A stretch of DNA of 64,000 bases from Ulvibacter sp. MAR_2010_11. GTDB lineage: Bacteria > Bacteroidota > Bacteroidia > Flavobacteriales > Flavobacteriaceae. A program made the position numbers and the translations under genes. Shown piece after piece: positions 1 to 9,255 of the stretch. The number at the start of each line of letters is the position of its first letter. Position 1 is the first letter of the stretch. The stretch spans positions 2,475,501 to 2,539,500 of the forward strand of contig NZ_PHTY01000001.1 in the NCBI RefSeq assembly GCF_002813135.1, read 5' to 3'. The notes under the pieces are model-generated. The model saw only the letters and a list, made by a program, of their open reading frames with translations. It ran no database searches and was not told the origin of the DNA.

Positions 1-23
1 CGATAATGAATAAATATAACTAC

Positions 24-31
24 TATATTTG
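24..31 (+). promoter_or_regulatory. -7 promoter box of the VTT gene
   Basis: TATATTTG fits the Bacteroidetes -7 consensus TAnnTTTG and lies 66 bases before the start codon at 98. The -33 element falls at the window edge and cannot be judged. Confidence 0.4.
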
Positions 32-97
32 CACCTTTCCTAATGAAGAACATACGATTACAAGAAATATTACGTTAGTAGCATACCCCGAAGTATT

Positions 98-712
98 ATG
101 AGCACAGTGCCAAAATCAAAAAAAAGCAACCTTAAACGAATCCACAAGTATTACAGCTTGACCGGATTCTATTCGTTTGTAGGATTGAGTCTCAAAAGAG
201 CGTTACCACCAATTATCGGTTTTGTTGTTCTTGTTTTATTTCTGAATGAATTTGTTATTGACTTCAGTGCTTTTTTTACTGAAGTGACAAACACCTATGC
301 ACCGGTTGGTATTTTAACCGTTTTCTTTGCTTCCGAATCGTTACTCGGACTTATTCCACCTGAAATCTTTATCGCGTGGGCCGATAAAACGGCTTCCCCA
401 TTAGTATATTTAAGTTTACTAGCCATATTATCGTATATGGGAGGGATTGTTTCTTATTTTATAGGAAAGTTAATACTTCGCATACCTTCGGTTTACAACT
501 ATGTAGAAGTTAAGATGGAAAAACATCTTCGAAATGTTCGTAAATGGGGCGGGTTTTTAATTATAGTAGGTGCCTTACTTCCTATACCATTTTCTATGAC
601 CAGCATGATGGCAGGTACTATAAATTACAGTTTTAGAAATTATCTATTGTTTGGCTCACTGCGCTTTGTACGTTTCTACCTCTTTGCAATTGCTATTTTT
701 AACCTGGTGTAA
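98..712 (+). CDS. VTT/SNARE-associated (YqaA-like) inner membrane protein
   Basis: A 204-residue integral membrane protein. A basic N-terminus (about residues 1-35) precedes hydrophobic helices near 36-52, 67-85 and 100-128. An amphipathic basic stretch follows (EVKMEKHLRNVRKWGG), then a helix pair with the pattern LLPIPFSMTSMMAG, which resembles the G/P-rich re-entrant segment of the DedA/SNARE-associated (VTT) superfamily. VTT proteins are linked to lipid scrambling and membrane homeostasis; the substrate here is unknown. The gene ends one base before the stop of the convergent exbD gene. Family call is from the fold pattern, not a clear motif match. Confidence 0.6.
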   Translation: MSTVPKSKKSNLKRIHKYYSLTGFYSFVGLSLKRALPPIIGFVVLVLFLNEFVIDFSAFFTEVTNTYAPVGILTVFFASESLLGLIPPEIFIAWADKTASPLVYLSLLAILSYMGGIVSYFIGKLILRIPSVYNYVEVKMEKHLRNVRKWGGFLIIVGALLPIPFSMTSMMAGTINYSFRNYLLFGSLRFVRFYLFAIAIFNLV

Positions 713-713
713 T

Positions 714-1274
714 TCAATATCGTATTGAGGCTTCCGAAATGTGAAATGGATATGCCTTACGGGCTTGTTCCAATTCCTGTTGAGAAAGTAAATCCATCTC
801 TTTTTTAAATTCCTTTTTCGCATATACTTCCCGTAACTCAAAATACGCTGCAGTAAGTTCATCCTGTACTTGAATAAAATAAGTATATGGCGTATCTCTG
901 TGTGTTGTAAGTGAAATAGCCGCTTTTCTCGGATTATCAGATGAAATTGCCAGTTGTTTCCCAAAACAGTGCGTACAACTTGCATCGCCGTTGTTATCGA
1001 CAAAATCTTTTACTAGCATGCGTAATTGAGTAAGTTCTGTTAGCTCGTTGTTTATCAACAATTCACCTTCCGGATTGATTGTAATTCGAAACACATTACG
1101 CTCGTTAAAAGTATCTTCACACACTTCTCCGGGAGAACATGGAGGCGGAAGGCTTCGGGCAATTCCTTTGTCATTTGGAATAGTAGTGGTAACCAGGAAA
1201 AAAATTAGTAATAAAAAGGCAATATCTGCCATACTACCTGCATTTACTTCGGGAGATTTCATAAGGTGTCTCAT
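714..1274 (-). CDS. exbD: ExbD/TolR-family biopolymer transport protein
   Basis: A 186-residue protein with a short cytoplasmic N-terminus, one transmembrane helix (about residues 15-33, SMADIAFLLLIFFLVTTT) and a periplasmic domain. The Asp at the start of the helix matches the proton-relay Asp of ExbD/TolR. The family works with ExbB and TonB to energise outer-membrane uptake. No exbB, tonB or second exbD lies beside it, so it either stands alone or belongs to genes elsewhere. The periplasmic part is longer than in E. coli ExbD and carries Cys pairs (CSPGEVC, CTHC), which suggests a disulfide. Start is the ATG at 1274; an in-frame ATG four codons later is possible. The 219 bases upstream hold no further gene. 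Confidence 0.85.
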   Translation of the reverse strand: MRHLMKSPEVNAGSMADIAFLLLIFFLVTTTIPNDKGIARSLPPPCSPGEVCEDTFNERNVFRITINPEGELLINNELTELTQLRMLVKDFVDNNGDASCTHCFGKQLAISSDNPRKAAISLTTHRDTPYTYFIQVQDELTAAYFELREVYAKKEFKKEMDLLSQQELEQARKAYPFHISEASIRY

Positions 1275-1493
1275 AGTTACGAACTTTAAGTGTTAGTAAT
1301 ATGTAATTCAAAAAAGATGCCAGAGCAAATTATTCGGCCAATTTGTTCCGTACCACTCTCAAAAACAACTCAATATGTAAAGCCCGATAAACCTTTCCCG
1401 CTAATATGGATCATTCTCAAAAGCTTCAGTCTTAATATTATATAACTTATTGTACATTTAAACTTCAGGGGTACATTTCAAAAACTTATTGCC

Positions 1494-3209
1494 ATGAATA
1501 AATGCTACACTTCTTCCATAAAATCCATTAGAAATGCTTTTCTATTAGGCTTTTTAGTATGCTCAGCGACAGCTTTTTCTCAGACTACAAATTTCAACAC
1601 TTTAAACGAAATGCACAATGAAGTTCCCGACGACCCTTACATTGAAGTAAATAAAGCAGCAATGGAACGTAGTCCTTCCTATGAAGCGGCCGGACCTAAT
1701 TATTTTACAAAGCAGGTGAATGTCGATTCTAATGGAAACAATATAGTTGGTGATGCGGGCAATGAGCCTTCCATTGCCGTGGATCCTACAAACCCTGATA
1801 GAATGGTAATTGGTTGGCGTCAGTTTGATGATGTTTCGAGTAACTTCAGACAGGCAGGAAACGCCTATTCTTTAAATGGGGGCTATAATTGGGTGAACCC
1901 CGATGTGCTAACCCCGGGAAATTTCCGGTCGGATCCTGTTTTAGATTTCGATTCTGAAGGTAATTTATACTACAACAGCCTTACCACGGGTTTTGTATGT
2001 CAGGTATTTACCATATCTGATGGAGGCCAGGATTGGGGTGCTCCCGTTGCTGCTTTTGGTGGTGATAAACAATGGATGCGTATCGACAGATCGGGTGGAG
2101 TAGGTGATGGCAATAATTATTCGTACTGGAATTCGTCTTTCAGCACATGTGCGCCTAATAATTTTACAAGGTCTGTCGACGGTTCTCAAAACTTCGAAAG
2201 TTGCGTGTTGGTGGACGGAAATCCCAGATGGGGAACACTGGCCGTCGATGCAAGTGGAAATTTATATACCGTGGGTCAAAATAATGCCGGATTAATCGTT
2301 ACCAAATCTACTACTGCCCAAAATCCTGCCAATCCTGTTGTATTCGATTTCTTTAATACAGTCGATCTGGACGGCGAACTGGATGCGGGCATACCTATAA
2401 ATCCACAGGGATTATTAGGGCAGGCTTGGATTGACGTTGATATTTCGGGAGGTATCGGGCATGGCAATGTTTATGTGTGTGCTTCGGTCAACCGAATTTC
2501 AAATGGGGATGCGGCAGATGTTATGTTTGCGAAAAGTATTGATGGCGGAATTACTTTTGCGCCTCCCATTCGAATTAATGACGATGCGAGTGAATCTAAT
2601 TACCAATGGTTTGGAACCATGGCAGTTGCTCCAAACGGGCGCATTGATGTGGTTTGGTTAGATACCAGAAATGCTCCCAATTTGCTGGAATCTGTATTGT
2701 ATTATTCTTTTTCTGAAGATCAGGGGGATAGCTGGTCTGAAAACAAGTTGATCTCTGAATCTTTCGACCCTACCATTGGGTATCCCAATCAGAATAAGAT
2801 GGGGGACTATTTCGATATGGTTTCGGACAACGATTATGCTCATGTAGCCTGGGCGAATACCCTGAATGGGGGTCAGGATGTATATTATACACGTATTTCC
2901 CCTTACGGATTGTTGGGAGTTGAAGATTATTCTGAAGCGAATCCTTTTCAACTTGTACTTTTCCCGAATCCGGTTTCCGATACAACAACACTTCTATTCG
3001 ACATTTCTTCAGAAGAACATATCACAGTAACAGTATTCGATCTTTTAGGGAGAAAAATAAATGTGCTGTTGGACGAAACAGTTTTTGGAAAGCAGAGCTT
3101 ATCTTGGGAAGGTGTCAATGCGGAAAGGGCGAAACTTACTTCAGGATTGTATTTTATTTCTATTCAATCCAAAACTAACCGTCAAACTATAAAAGTTTTA
3201 TTGGAGTAA
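1494..3209 (+). CDS. Secreted sialidase-fold protein with type IX secretion sorting domain
   Basis: A 571-residue protein with a signal peptide (about residues 1-29, ending in CSATAFSQ). A beta-propeller-like body shows several Asp-box-like repeats of the S-x-D/N-x-G-x-x-W type: SLNGGYNWVNP, ISDGGQDWGAP, SIDGGITFAPP, SEDQGDSWSEN. These mark sialidase/BNR-fold proteins. The last about 80 residues are a type A C-terminal sorting domain: LVLFPNPVSD, then VTVFDLLGRKI, then SGLYFISI, ending in a basic stretch. The protein is therefore probably exported by T9SS and anchored on or released from the surface. The sugar or protein target cannot be told, and no catalytic Arg triad was identified, so enzymatic sialidase activity is not claimed. 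Confidence 0.8.
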   Translation: MNKCYTSSIKSIRNAFLLGFLVCSATAFSQTTNFNTLNEMHNEVPDDPYIEVNKAAMERSPSYEAAGPNYFTKQVNVDSNGNNIVGDAGNEPSIAVDPTNPDRMVIGWRQFDDVSSNFRQAGNAYSLNGGYNWVNPDVLTPGNFRSDPVLDFDSEGNLYYNSLTTGFVCQVFTISDGGQDWGAPVAAFGGDKQWMRIDRSGGVGDGNNYSYWNSSFSTCAPNNFTRSVDGSQNFESCVLVDGNPRWGTLAVDASGNLYTVGQNNAGLIVTKSTTAQNPANPVVFDFFNTVDLDGELDAGIPINPQGLLGQAWIDVDISGGIGHGNVYVCASVNRISNGDAADVMFAKSIDGGITFAPPIRINDDASESNYQWFGTMAVAPNGRIDVVWLDTRNAPNLLESVLYYSFSEDQGDSWSENKLISESFDPTIGYPNQNKMGDYFDMVSDNDYAHVAWANTLNGGQDVYYTRISPYGLLGVEDYSEANPFQLVLFPNPVSDTTTLLFDISSEEHITVTVFDLLGRKINVLLDETVFGKQSLSWEGVNAERAKLTSGLYFISIQSKTNRQTIKVLLE

Positions 3210-3328
3210 TTTCATATATTTAGTAGTCCAAAACCTCATGTTATAAAGTTACGTCGTAATAGATAGCTGAAATTCTTCTTGTTTTTGGCGAATTACGTCC
3301 CTCTTTTATAACTCTAAAAGTGATACGT

Positions 3329-5428
3329 ATGAAAATATATGACGACAAACACATTAAAAATGTAGTCTTCGTAGGCGCTCATAATAGCGGGAAGACAACG
3401 CTGGCCGAAACTATGTTATTTGAAGCAGGACTCCTTAACAGGCGCGGTACGGTAGAAGCTAAAAATACCGTTTCAGACTATCACGAGATTGAACACGAAC
3501 GAGGAAATTCTATATTTGCCACCCCCTTGCACACCGAATGGCGCAACTACAAAATTAATATTATCGATACCCCGGGATTGGACGATTTCATTGGTGAAAT
3601 TATTTCTTCTATCAGAGTGGCCGATACCATCGTAACCGTGTTAAATGGACAGCACGGAGTGGAGGTAGGGACCGAAATTATTTGGAGTTACATCGATAAG
3701 TTTCAACGCCCAACACTTTTTGTTGTCAATCAAATTGATCATCCCAACGCCAAATTTGACGAAAGCTTCAAGAGCATCAAATCATTGGTTGGAAACAATG
3801 CCATACAAATACAGTATCCTTATAAAATGGACGGGGCACAGTGTATTATCGATGTGTTGAAAATGAAACTCTACAAATTTTCTCCGGAAGGAGGAAAACC
3901 CGAAAAGCATGAAATTCCTGCAGATCAGTTGGACATCGCAAACGAACTCCACAACGAATTAATCGAAAAAGCTGCCGAAAACGACGAAGCATTGATGGAG
4001 TTGTTCTTTGACAAAGGCACATTAAACGAAGATGAGATGCGGGAAGGTATCAAAGCCGGGATGTTAAATCATGAGCTGTTTCCTGTTTTTTGCATGTCGG
4101 CACTAAACGATATGGGTTCCGGACGTCTCATGGGCTTTATAGACAATGTGGCTCCGGCTGCAGCCGATTTAAAAGCAGAGCAAAGTGTGGAGGGAGCCGA
4201 TATTCCCGCAGAAAAAGAAGCCAAAACGGCTCTTTTTGTGTTTAAGACCGTATACCAACCCAATTTAGGGCAGATAACCTTTTTTAAGGTGAAATCGGGC
4301 GAAGTAAAACTGAACGATAAATTGATCAATGCCAGAAATGATGAGCAGGAAATTATCAATCAGCTTTTTATCATGGACGGAAAAGAAAGAAAATCGGTTA
4401 CCAAGCTAACGGTAGGTGATATTGGCGCGACTCTAAAGCTAAAATATACCGAGACCAACGATACCCTCACAGCTCCGGGAAATAATATGACCATCCAGCC
4501 CATTCAGTATCCCGAACCTAGAATTAGAAAAGCTGTCTTTGCAGAAAACACCAAAGACGAGGAAAAATTGAGTGATGCACTGCGCAAAATTCACAGTCAG
4601 GATCCCACAGTAATCGTGTCCTTTTCGAAAGAAGCCAGACAAATTATCCTGTCTTGCCAAGGAGAATTACATTTGGCGACTATAGATTGGACGCTCCGGA
4701 ATCTTTATGGAGTTGAGGCCCGATTTGAAAAACCCAAAATCTCCTTTCGGGAAACAATACAACGTTCTTCCAACGCCAATTACCGTCACAAAAAGCAATC
4801 CGGTGGCTCGGGGCAATTTGCCGAAGTTCATTTAAAGATAGAACCCTGGATGGAAGGAATGGAAGAGCCGCAAGGCTTTAATATTAGAGGAAAAGATGAA
4901 ATTAACCTCACATGGGGAGGCAAGCTAATTTTTTACAATTGTATCGTTGGCGGGGTGATCGATCAACGCTATTTGCCTTCGGTAATGAAAGGTGTGTTGG
5001 AAGTTATGGAGGAAGGTCCGTTGACGGGCTCTTACATTCGTGATGTGCGGGTGATGGTGTACGATGGGAAAATGCACTCTGTAGACTCTAACGACATTTC
5101 CTTTAAAATAGCCGGTGCCCATGCGTTTAAGGAGGCATTTTTAAATGCCAATCCGAAATTGTTGGAGCCAACAATGGAACTAACTGTAAAGGTTCCTGAA
5201 GAAATGGTGGGGAATGTTATGACCGATTTACAGTCGCGTCGCTCGATGATACAGGGTATTGATAACAATAATAACTATCAAATTTTAAAGTGTATTACTC
5301 CGGAAGCAGAATTGTATAACTATTCCACCGATTTACGATCACTAACACAGGGAAGGGCCACTTTCAGGTCTACATTTTCGTCCTACCAACCTGTTCCTGC
5401 GAATGTTCAGAAGGAATTGGTAAAGTAA
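3329..5428 (+). CDS. EF-G-like translational GTPase
   Basis: A 699-residue protein from the ATG at 3329 (a GTG three codons earlier is in frame but less likely). The G domain shows G1 GAHNSGKT, the switch region ERGNSI, G3 DTPG and G4 NQID (canonical NKxD). Domains II to V follow, including a domain-IV stretch SFRETIQ and a GGSGQF loop typical of EF-G. It is the divergent EF-G-like paralogue found in many bacteria beside the housekeeping FusA, not the ribosomal protein operon copy, since no str operon genes flank it. Its function in these paralogues is uncertain (alternative translocase, ribosome release or stress). The Crp/Fnr gene follows after 10 bases, probably in the same transcript. Confidence 0.85.
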   Translation: MKIYDDKHIKNVVFVGAHNSGKTTLAETMLFEAGLLNRRGTVEAKNTVSDYHEIEHERGNSIFATPLHTEWRNYKINIIDTPGLDDFIGEIISSIRVADTIVTVLNGQHGVEVGTEIIWSYIDKFQRPTLFVVNQIDHPNAKFDESFKSIKSLVGNNAIQIQYPYKMDGAQCIIDVLKMKLYKFSPEGGKPEKHEIPADQLDIANELHNELIEKAAENDEALMELFFDKGTLNEDEMREGIKAGMLNHELFPVFCMSALNDMGSGRLMGFIDNVAPAAADLKAEQSVEGADIPAEKEAKTALFVFKTVYQPNLGQITFFKVKSGEVKLNDKLINARNDEQEIINQLFIMDGKERKSVTKLTVGDIGATLKLKYTETNDTLTAPGNNMTIQPIQYPEPRIRKAVFAENTKDEEKLSDALRKIHSQDPTVIVSFSKEARQIILSCQGELHLATIDWTLRNLYGVEARFEKPKISFRETIQRSSNANYRHKKQSGGSGQFAEVHLKIEPWMEGMEEPQGFNIRGKDEINLTWGGKLIFYNCIVGGVIDQRYLPSVMKGVLEVMEEGPLTGSYIRDVRVMVYDGKMHSVDSNDISFKIAGAHAFKEAFLNANPKLLEPTMELTVKVPEEMVGNVMTDLQSRRSMIQGIDNNNNYQILKCITPEAELYNYSTDLRSLTQGRATFRSTFSSYQPVPANVQKELVK

Positions 5429-5438
5429 ACTGAAAGCT

Positions 5439-6050
5439 ATGGAGACAGAGACAATGCTTTTTAAAAATTTCAGAAAATATCTGAAGGAAAAAGCAGCTGT
5501 TGAAGATGCTGTTTTTGCACGATTGCAGGCGTATCTTCGAGCTGAATCCTTCTCAAAAGGCAGTGTTTTACTGAAGCGGGGGGATATTTGCAGAGATTCC
5601 ATTTTTGTTGAAAAGGGACTGCTTCGAATGTATACGCTGGATGAGGCAGGCAAGGAACATATTATTCAGTTTGCCCCCGAAAATTGGTTTACCGGAGATC
5701 GCGGCAGTATTTATTTTAATGACCCTTCCTATTTTATAATTGAAGCGATTGAAGATTCGGAAGTGCTTTTTGTCAACGATGATTTTATAAACAATGCATC
5801 GGAGTTGAGTCCTTCGTATCGCAAATACAACAACAAACTACTGCACAATCACATTAGACAGCTTCAGAAGCGCATTAACCTCTTACTGGGTGCTTCGGCA
5901 GAAAAAAGGTATCTGAATTTTGTAAAACTGTATCCCGATCTTCTGTTACGGGTACCGCAATGGATGATTGCCTCCTATTTGGGAATTACCCCCGAAAGTT
6001 TAAGTAGAGTACGTAAGGAGTTGGCTCATAAGAATTTTAAGCCCTATTAA
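5439..6050 (+). CDS. Crp/Fnr-family transcriptional regulator
   Basis: A 203-residue protein with an N-terminal cyclic-nucleotide-binding-type beta barrel (about residues 30-120; FSKGSVLLKRGD, then FVEKGLLRMY) and a C-terminal helix-turn-helix (about 165-200; PQWMIASYLGITPESLSRVRKEL). No Cys cluster for an iron-sulfur centre is present, so it is not an FNR-type oxygen sensor. Flavobacterial members of this class often lack a known ligand. It sits 10 bases behind the EF-G-like gene, and a strong inverted repeat terminates it. Confidence 0.85.
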   Translation: METETMLFKNFRKYLKEKAAVEDAVFARLQAYLRAESFSKGSVLLKRGDICRDSIFVEKGLLRMYTLDEAGKEHIIQFAPENWFTGDRGSIYFNDPSYFIIEAIEDSEVLFVNDDFINNASELSPSYRKYNNKLLHNHIRQLQKRINLLLGASAEKRYLNFVKLYPDLLLRVPQWMIASYLGITPESLSRVRKELAHKNFKPY

Positions 6051-6075
6051 ATTTTGTAACAATGTTTGAAAAGAA

Positions 6076-6119
6076 AACCCGACTTCCTGAAAAATTGTAG
6101 CCTTTCAGAAAATCGGGTT
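6076..6119. terminator. Bidirectional terminator between crp-like and pirin genes
   Basis: Outer stem AACCCGA (6076-6082) pairs with TCGGGTT (6113-6119), and an inner stem CTGAAA (6087-6092) pairs with TTTCAG (6103-6108). It lies between two convergent stops (6050 and 6140). Confidence 0.7.
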
Positions 6120-6139
6120 GTAATTAATCATTGGCGTTT

Positions 6140-7018
6140 TTAGTCTTCTAAATACCCGAATTTACCCATATTAAAGTCGTTAATGGCTTGCACCAACTCT
6201 TCGCGGGTATTCATTACAAAGGGTCCCTGTGCTGCTATGGGCTCATTGATAGGAGCTCCACTAAGCACTAAGAATACTGCATCTTCAGAAGCCTCCACAG
6301 TAAATGTTTCCCCTTCGTTTTCAAACAAAATAAAATGATCTGTTGGGACTGTTTCGGCCGCATTTACAATAACACTGCCTTCAATTACCAACAATCCGGT
6401 ATTGTATTCGGCAGGAAAAGAAAAATCTGTTTTTCCGCCTTTTTTAAGTCGGCCATTGAGCATATTCACCGGTGTAAAAGTATCAGCAATGCCTTGTATT
6501 CCCTTATATTCTCCTGCGATGACTTCCACAAACCCTAATTTATCTGACAGCTGATATGTCTTGATATCGGCATTTTTAATACCCTGATATTTTGGAGTGG
6601 ACATCTTATCCTTTGCAGGTAAATTAATCCACAATTGTACCATTTGGAAATCGCCGCCTTCTTTACTGAATTGCTCTTCATGGTATTCCTTGTGCAAAAC
6701 TCCCGAAGCTGCTGTCATCCACTGTACGTCTCCTTCACCAATAACGCCGCCACCACCACTGCTGTCGTGATGAGCAACCTTGCCCTTATAGGCAATTGTT
6801 ACTGTTTCAAAACCGCGGTGAGGATGCACCCCAACGCCACGAGGAGTATCGGTAGGAGGAAAGTAAAACTTCGAGTTGTAGTCTAACATGATAAACGGAC
6901 TCATACGTTCCATGTCCATACGGAATCCGCTTGGAATAAAATTATGTACTCTAAATCCGTCACCAACAAAATGTGGAGGTCTGGGAGCCGCAACAAGCTC
7001 TATATTTTTTGTATTCAT
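6140..7018 (-). CDS. Pirin-family bicupin protein
   Basis: A 292-residue protein with the pirin N-terminal cupin: PFIMLDYNSK, then GVGVHPHRGFETVTIAYKG, HHDSSGGGGVIGEGDVQWM and GVLHKEYH. The His and Glu residues in these motifs are the usual metal ligands. The C-terminal pirin domain (from about residue 190) ends in GAPINEPIAAQGPFVMNT. Pirins bind Fe or Ni; some have quercetinase activity, others act as redox sensors. Monocistronic, convergent with the Crp/Fnr gene. The substrate cannot be told from sequence. Confidence 0.92.
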   Translation of the reverse strand: MNTKNIELVAAPRPPHFVGDGFRVHNFIPSGFRMDMERMSPFIMLDYNSKFYFPPTDTPRGVGVHPHRGFETVTIAYKGKVAHHDSSGGGGVIGEGDVQWMTAASGVLHKEYHEEQFSKEGGDFQMVQLWINLPAKDKMSTPKYQGIKNADIKTYQLSDKLGFVEVIAGEYKGIQGIADTFTPVNMLNGRLKKGGKTDFSFPAEYNTGLLVIEGSVIVNAAETVPTDHFILFENEGETFTVEASEDAVFLVLSGAPINEPIAAQGPFVMNTREELVQAINDFNMGKFGYLED

Positions 7019-7201
7019 ATTAGTAAATTTTTATTGTGAAACATTAAAGTTCCTTTATGAAAGGAATCTAATCAATATATACGACTTCATTATTGACTTA
7101 AACAAAAGTAAAAGGTTCTTTCTATCTATTCATTGATGTATGATAAGAAACGACTCTATCTACGATTTGTTAATAAATATGAAAAAGTGCTCGGCAAATG
7201 G

Positions 7202-7209
7202 TATCTTTG
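7202..7209 (+). promoter_or_regulatory. -7 box and long leader of the cold-shock/helicase operon
   Basis: TATCTTTG matches TAnnTTTG. Transcription would start near 7215, leaving a leader of about 145 bases before the start at 7360, as is common for cold-shock-domain genes. The 341-base gap between the divergent pirin and cold-shock genes (7019-7359) holds no other feature that I can see. Confidence 0.4.
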
Positions 7210-7359
7210 CAGAAGTCTTTAGGAAAGAGCGAAGTAAATCACTCCCTTCTCTCTGAATATTACTGAATAGGATTTTTCCCTTAGTTGTATTCAAGCATTC
7301 GTTTAACAGATGAATCTTTTCTTTAATTACAATAACGTAAACATCTATAAAACAATCGA

Positions 7360-7815
7360 ATGGCAAAATCACAACAGACTTATAACAAAAAAGAAAAAGA
7401 AAAGCAGAAGTTAAAAAAAAGAGAAGATAAGCAGAAAAAGAAAGAAGCGAGAAAAGCCGAAGCCAAAGAAAAAGGGCCGGGAAGCGAATTTGCTTATGTA
7501 GATCATTTCGGAAATTTAACCGACACACCTCCGGATCCATCCAAGAAAATAAAGGTGGACGTAGAGAGTATTGAAATAAGTATTCCTAAAATGGCCGAAG
7601 GCGATCGAGAAGTATTTGATCCCGTTCGTCAAGGGAAAGTCTCTTTTTTCGATACCTCCAAAGGATTTGGGTTTATCATCGACTCTGTGAATCAGGAAAA
7701 ATATTTCACCCACGTAAGCGGGCTTATCGATGAAATCGCAGAAAATGACAACGTTTCTTTCGAACTTGAAAAGGGACAAAGAGGAATGAACGCCGTTAAA
7801 GTGAAAAAGGTGTAA
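7360..7815 (+). CDS. Cold-shock-domain protein with lysine-rich N-terminal tail
   Basis: A 151-residue protein. Residues 1-50 are a Lys/Glu/Arg-rich, probably helical tail. The C-terminal about 65 residues are a cold-shock domain with RNP1-like KGFGFI and RNP2-like YFTHVS (usual VFVHxS). Cold-shock domains bind single-stranded RNA or DNA and melt secondary structure. The DEAD-box helicase gene begins 18 bases downstream, so the two are probably cotranscribed and act together on structured RNA. This is a tailed form, about twice as long as the 63-residue CspA homologue at 19076. Confidence 0.9.
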   Translation: MAKSQQTYNKKEKEKQKLKKREDKQKKKEARKAEAKEKGPGSEFAYVDHFGNLTDTPPDPSKKIKVDVESIEISIPKMAEGDREVFDPVRQGKVSFFDTSKGFGFIIDSVNQEKYFTHVSGLIDEIAENDNVSFELEKGQRGMNAVKVKKV

Positions 7816-7833
7816 CCCGCAGAACAGCAAACC

Positions 7834-9186
7834 ATGCAGTCTTTCGACGATTTTAAAATTTCAAAGCAACTTCAATACGCTATAACCGATTTAGGCTTTG
7901 AAAAGCCAACTCCTATTCAGTCTGAGGCCTTTTCAATAATTGTTTCGGGCAAGGATGTAGTAGGAATTGCACAAACGGGTACAGGAAAGACATTTGCCTA
8001 TATGTTGCCCATCCTGCAGATGCTTCCGTTTGCAAAACAAATTCAGCCTAGAGTATTAGTTTTGGTACCCACCCGAGAATTGGTAGTGCAGGTGGTGGAA
8101 GAAATTGAAAAATTCGGAAAATATTCCGATATCAAAGTTCTTGGAGTCTATGGTGGCACCAACATAAACAGACAAAAGGAAGCCCTGGCATTGGGAGCAG
8201 ACATTGTTGTGGCAACTCCCGGAAGATTATACGACCTGGTGCTTTGCAGAGCCTTGCAACTTAAGGCAATCAAAAAATTGGTCATCGATGAAGTAGACGT
8301 TATGCTGGACCTGGGATTCAGGTTTCAACTCACCAATATTTTTGAACTTTTACCGGAAAGAAGACAAAACATCATGTTTTCGGCTACCATGACCGAAGAA
8401 ATTGAAACCCTTATCAACGATTTTTTTATAGGCACACATAAAATTGCTGTTGCCGTAAGTGGGACCCCGCTTGAAAACATAGCCCAAAGCAGTTATGCCG
8501 TCCCAAATTTTTATACCAAGGCAAATCTGTTGGTTAATTTGCTTCAGGATGCCACAACTTTCAACAAGGTACTTGTTTTTGTTTCGAATAAGAAGAGTGC
8601 CGATTTGTTATTCAACGTGCTCAATGAGCATTTTAATGACGAACTATGTGTAATCCATTCCAACAAAACTCAGAATTACCGTTTGCGATCCATAAAACAA
8701 TTCGACGAGGGTAAGAACCGAATTCTGGTTACTACCGACGTTATGGCGCGTGGTTTGGACCTTGATGAAATTTCACATGTTGTCAATTTTGACACCCCGG
8801 CCTTCCCCGAAAATTATATGCATCGTATTGGAAGAACCGGAAGAGCAGAGAAGGAGGGTACTTCTTTGTTATTTTATACCGAAAAGGAAACAAAACATAA
8901 GGAAGCCATCGAAGCGTTGATGGATATGAAAATTCCCGAAAAGGATGTGCCTTCCGAAGTAAAAATATCGAAACAATTAGCGCCCGAAGAGCAGCCGCAA
9001 CTTACAGAACCCAATAATCCGCATAAACCATCCGGCGATTATGTTCCGGGAGCAGGTTTTCATGAAAAGAAGGAGAAAAATGCCAAGGAAAATCAGGGTG
9101 GTTCCTATAAAAGGATTATCAAGAAAAAATACAAAAAGCCCAAAACAAAAGGAGATAAGAACTATAACAAACGCAATAAAAAATAG
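7834..9186 (+). CDS. DEAD-box-family ATP-dependent RNA helicase (DEVD variant)
   Basis: A 450-residue SF2 helicase with a Q motif (GFEKPTPIQ), motif I AQTGTGKT, Ia PTRELVVQ, Ib TPGRLYD, motif II DEVD in place of DEAD, motif III SAT, and motif VI HRIGRTGR. The C-terminal tail (after about residue 380) is Lys-rich and disordered, ending in repeated K/N/R residues suited to RNA binding. It lies 18 bases behind the cold-shock-domain gene, which points to ribosome assembly or RNA turnover, probably in the cold. The DEVD box keeps the Asp-Glu pair needed for Mg-ATP. Confidence 0.93.
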   Translation: MQSFDDFKISKQLQYAITDLGFEKPTPIQSEAFSIIVSGKDVVGIAQTGTGKTFAYMLPILQMLPFAKQIQPRVLVLVPTRELVVQVVEEIEKFGKYSDIKVLGVYGGTNINRQKEALALGADIVVATPGRLYDLVLCRALQLKAIKKLVIDEVDVMLDLGFRFQLTNIFELLPERRQNIMFSATMTEEIETLINDFFIGTHKIAVAVSGTPLENIAQSSYAVPNFYTKANLLVNLLQDATTFNKVLVFVSNKKSADLLFNVLNEHFNDELCVIHSNKTQNYRLRSIKQFDEGKNRILVTTDVMARGLDLDEISHVVNFDTPAFPENYMHRIGRTGRAEKEGTSLLFYTEKETKHKEAIEALMDMKIPEKDVPSEVKISKQLAPEEQPQLTEPNNPHKPSGDYVPGAGFHEKKEKNAKENQGGSYKRIIKKKYKKPKTKGDKNYNKRNKK

Positions 9187-9205
9187 TTCTCACGTTTCAG
9201 AAAAA

Positions 9206-9237
9206 TTGAAAACGCACCATTTTTAAAATTACATTTG
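9206..9237 (+). promoter_or_regulatory. Promoter of the SDR fusion gene
   Basis: TTG at 9206-9208 and TACATTTG at 9230-9237, 21 bases apart, fit the Bacteroidetes -33/-7 pattern. The start codon at 9256 would then have a leader of only about 12 bases. Confidence 0.5.
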
Positions 9238-9255
9238 CTCCTTTAGTTTTTTACC

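Noticed and set aside
656..1003. 115-codon minus-strand frame
   Set aside because: It lies inside exbD in another frame and has no recognisable domain; a shadow of the real gene.
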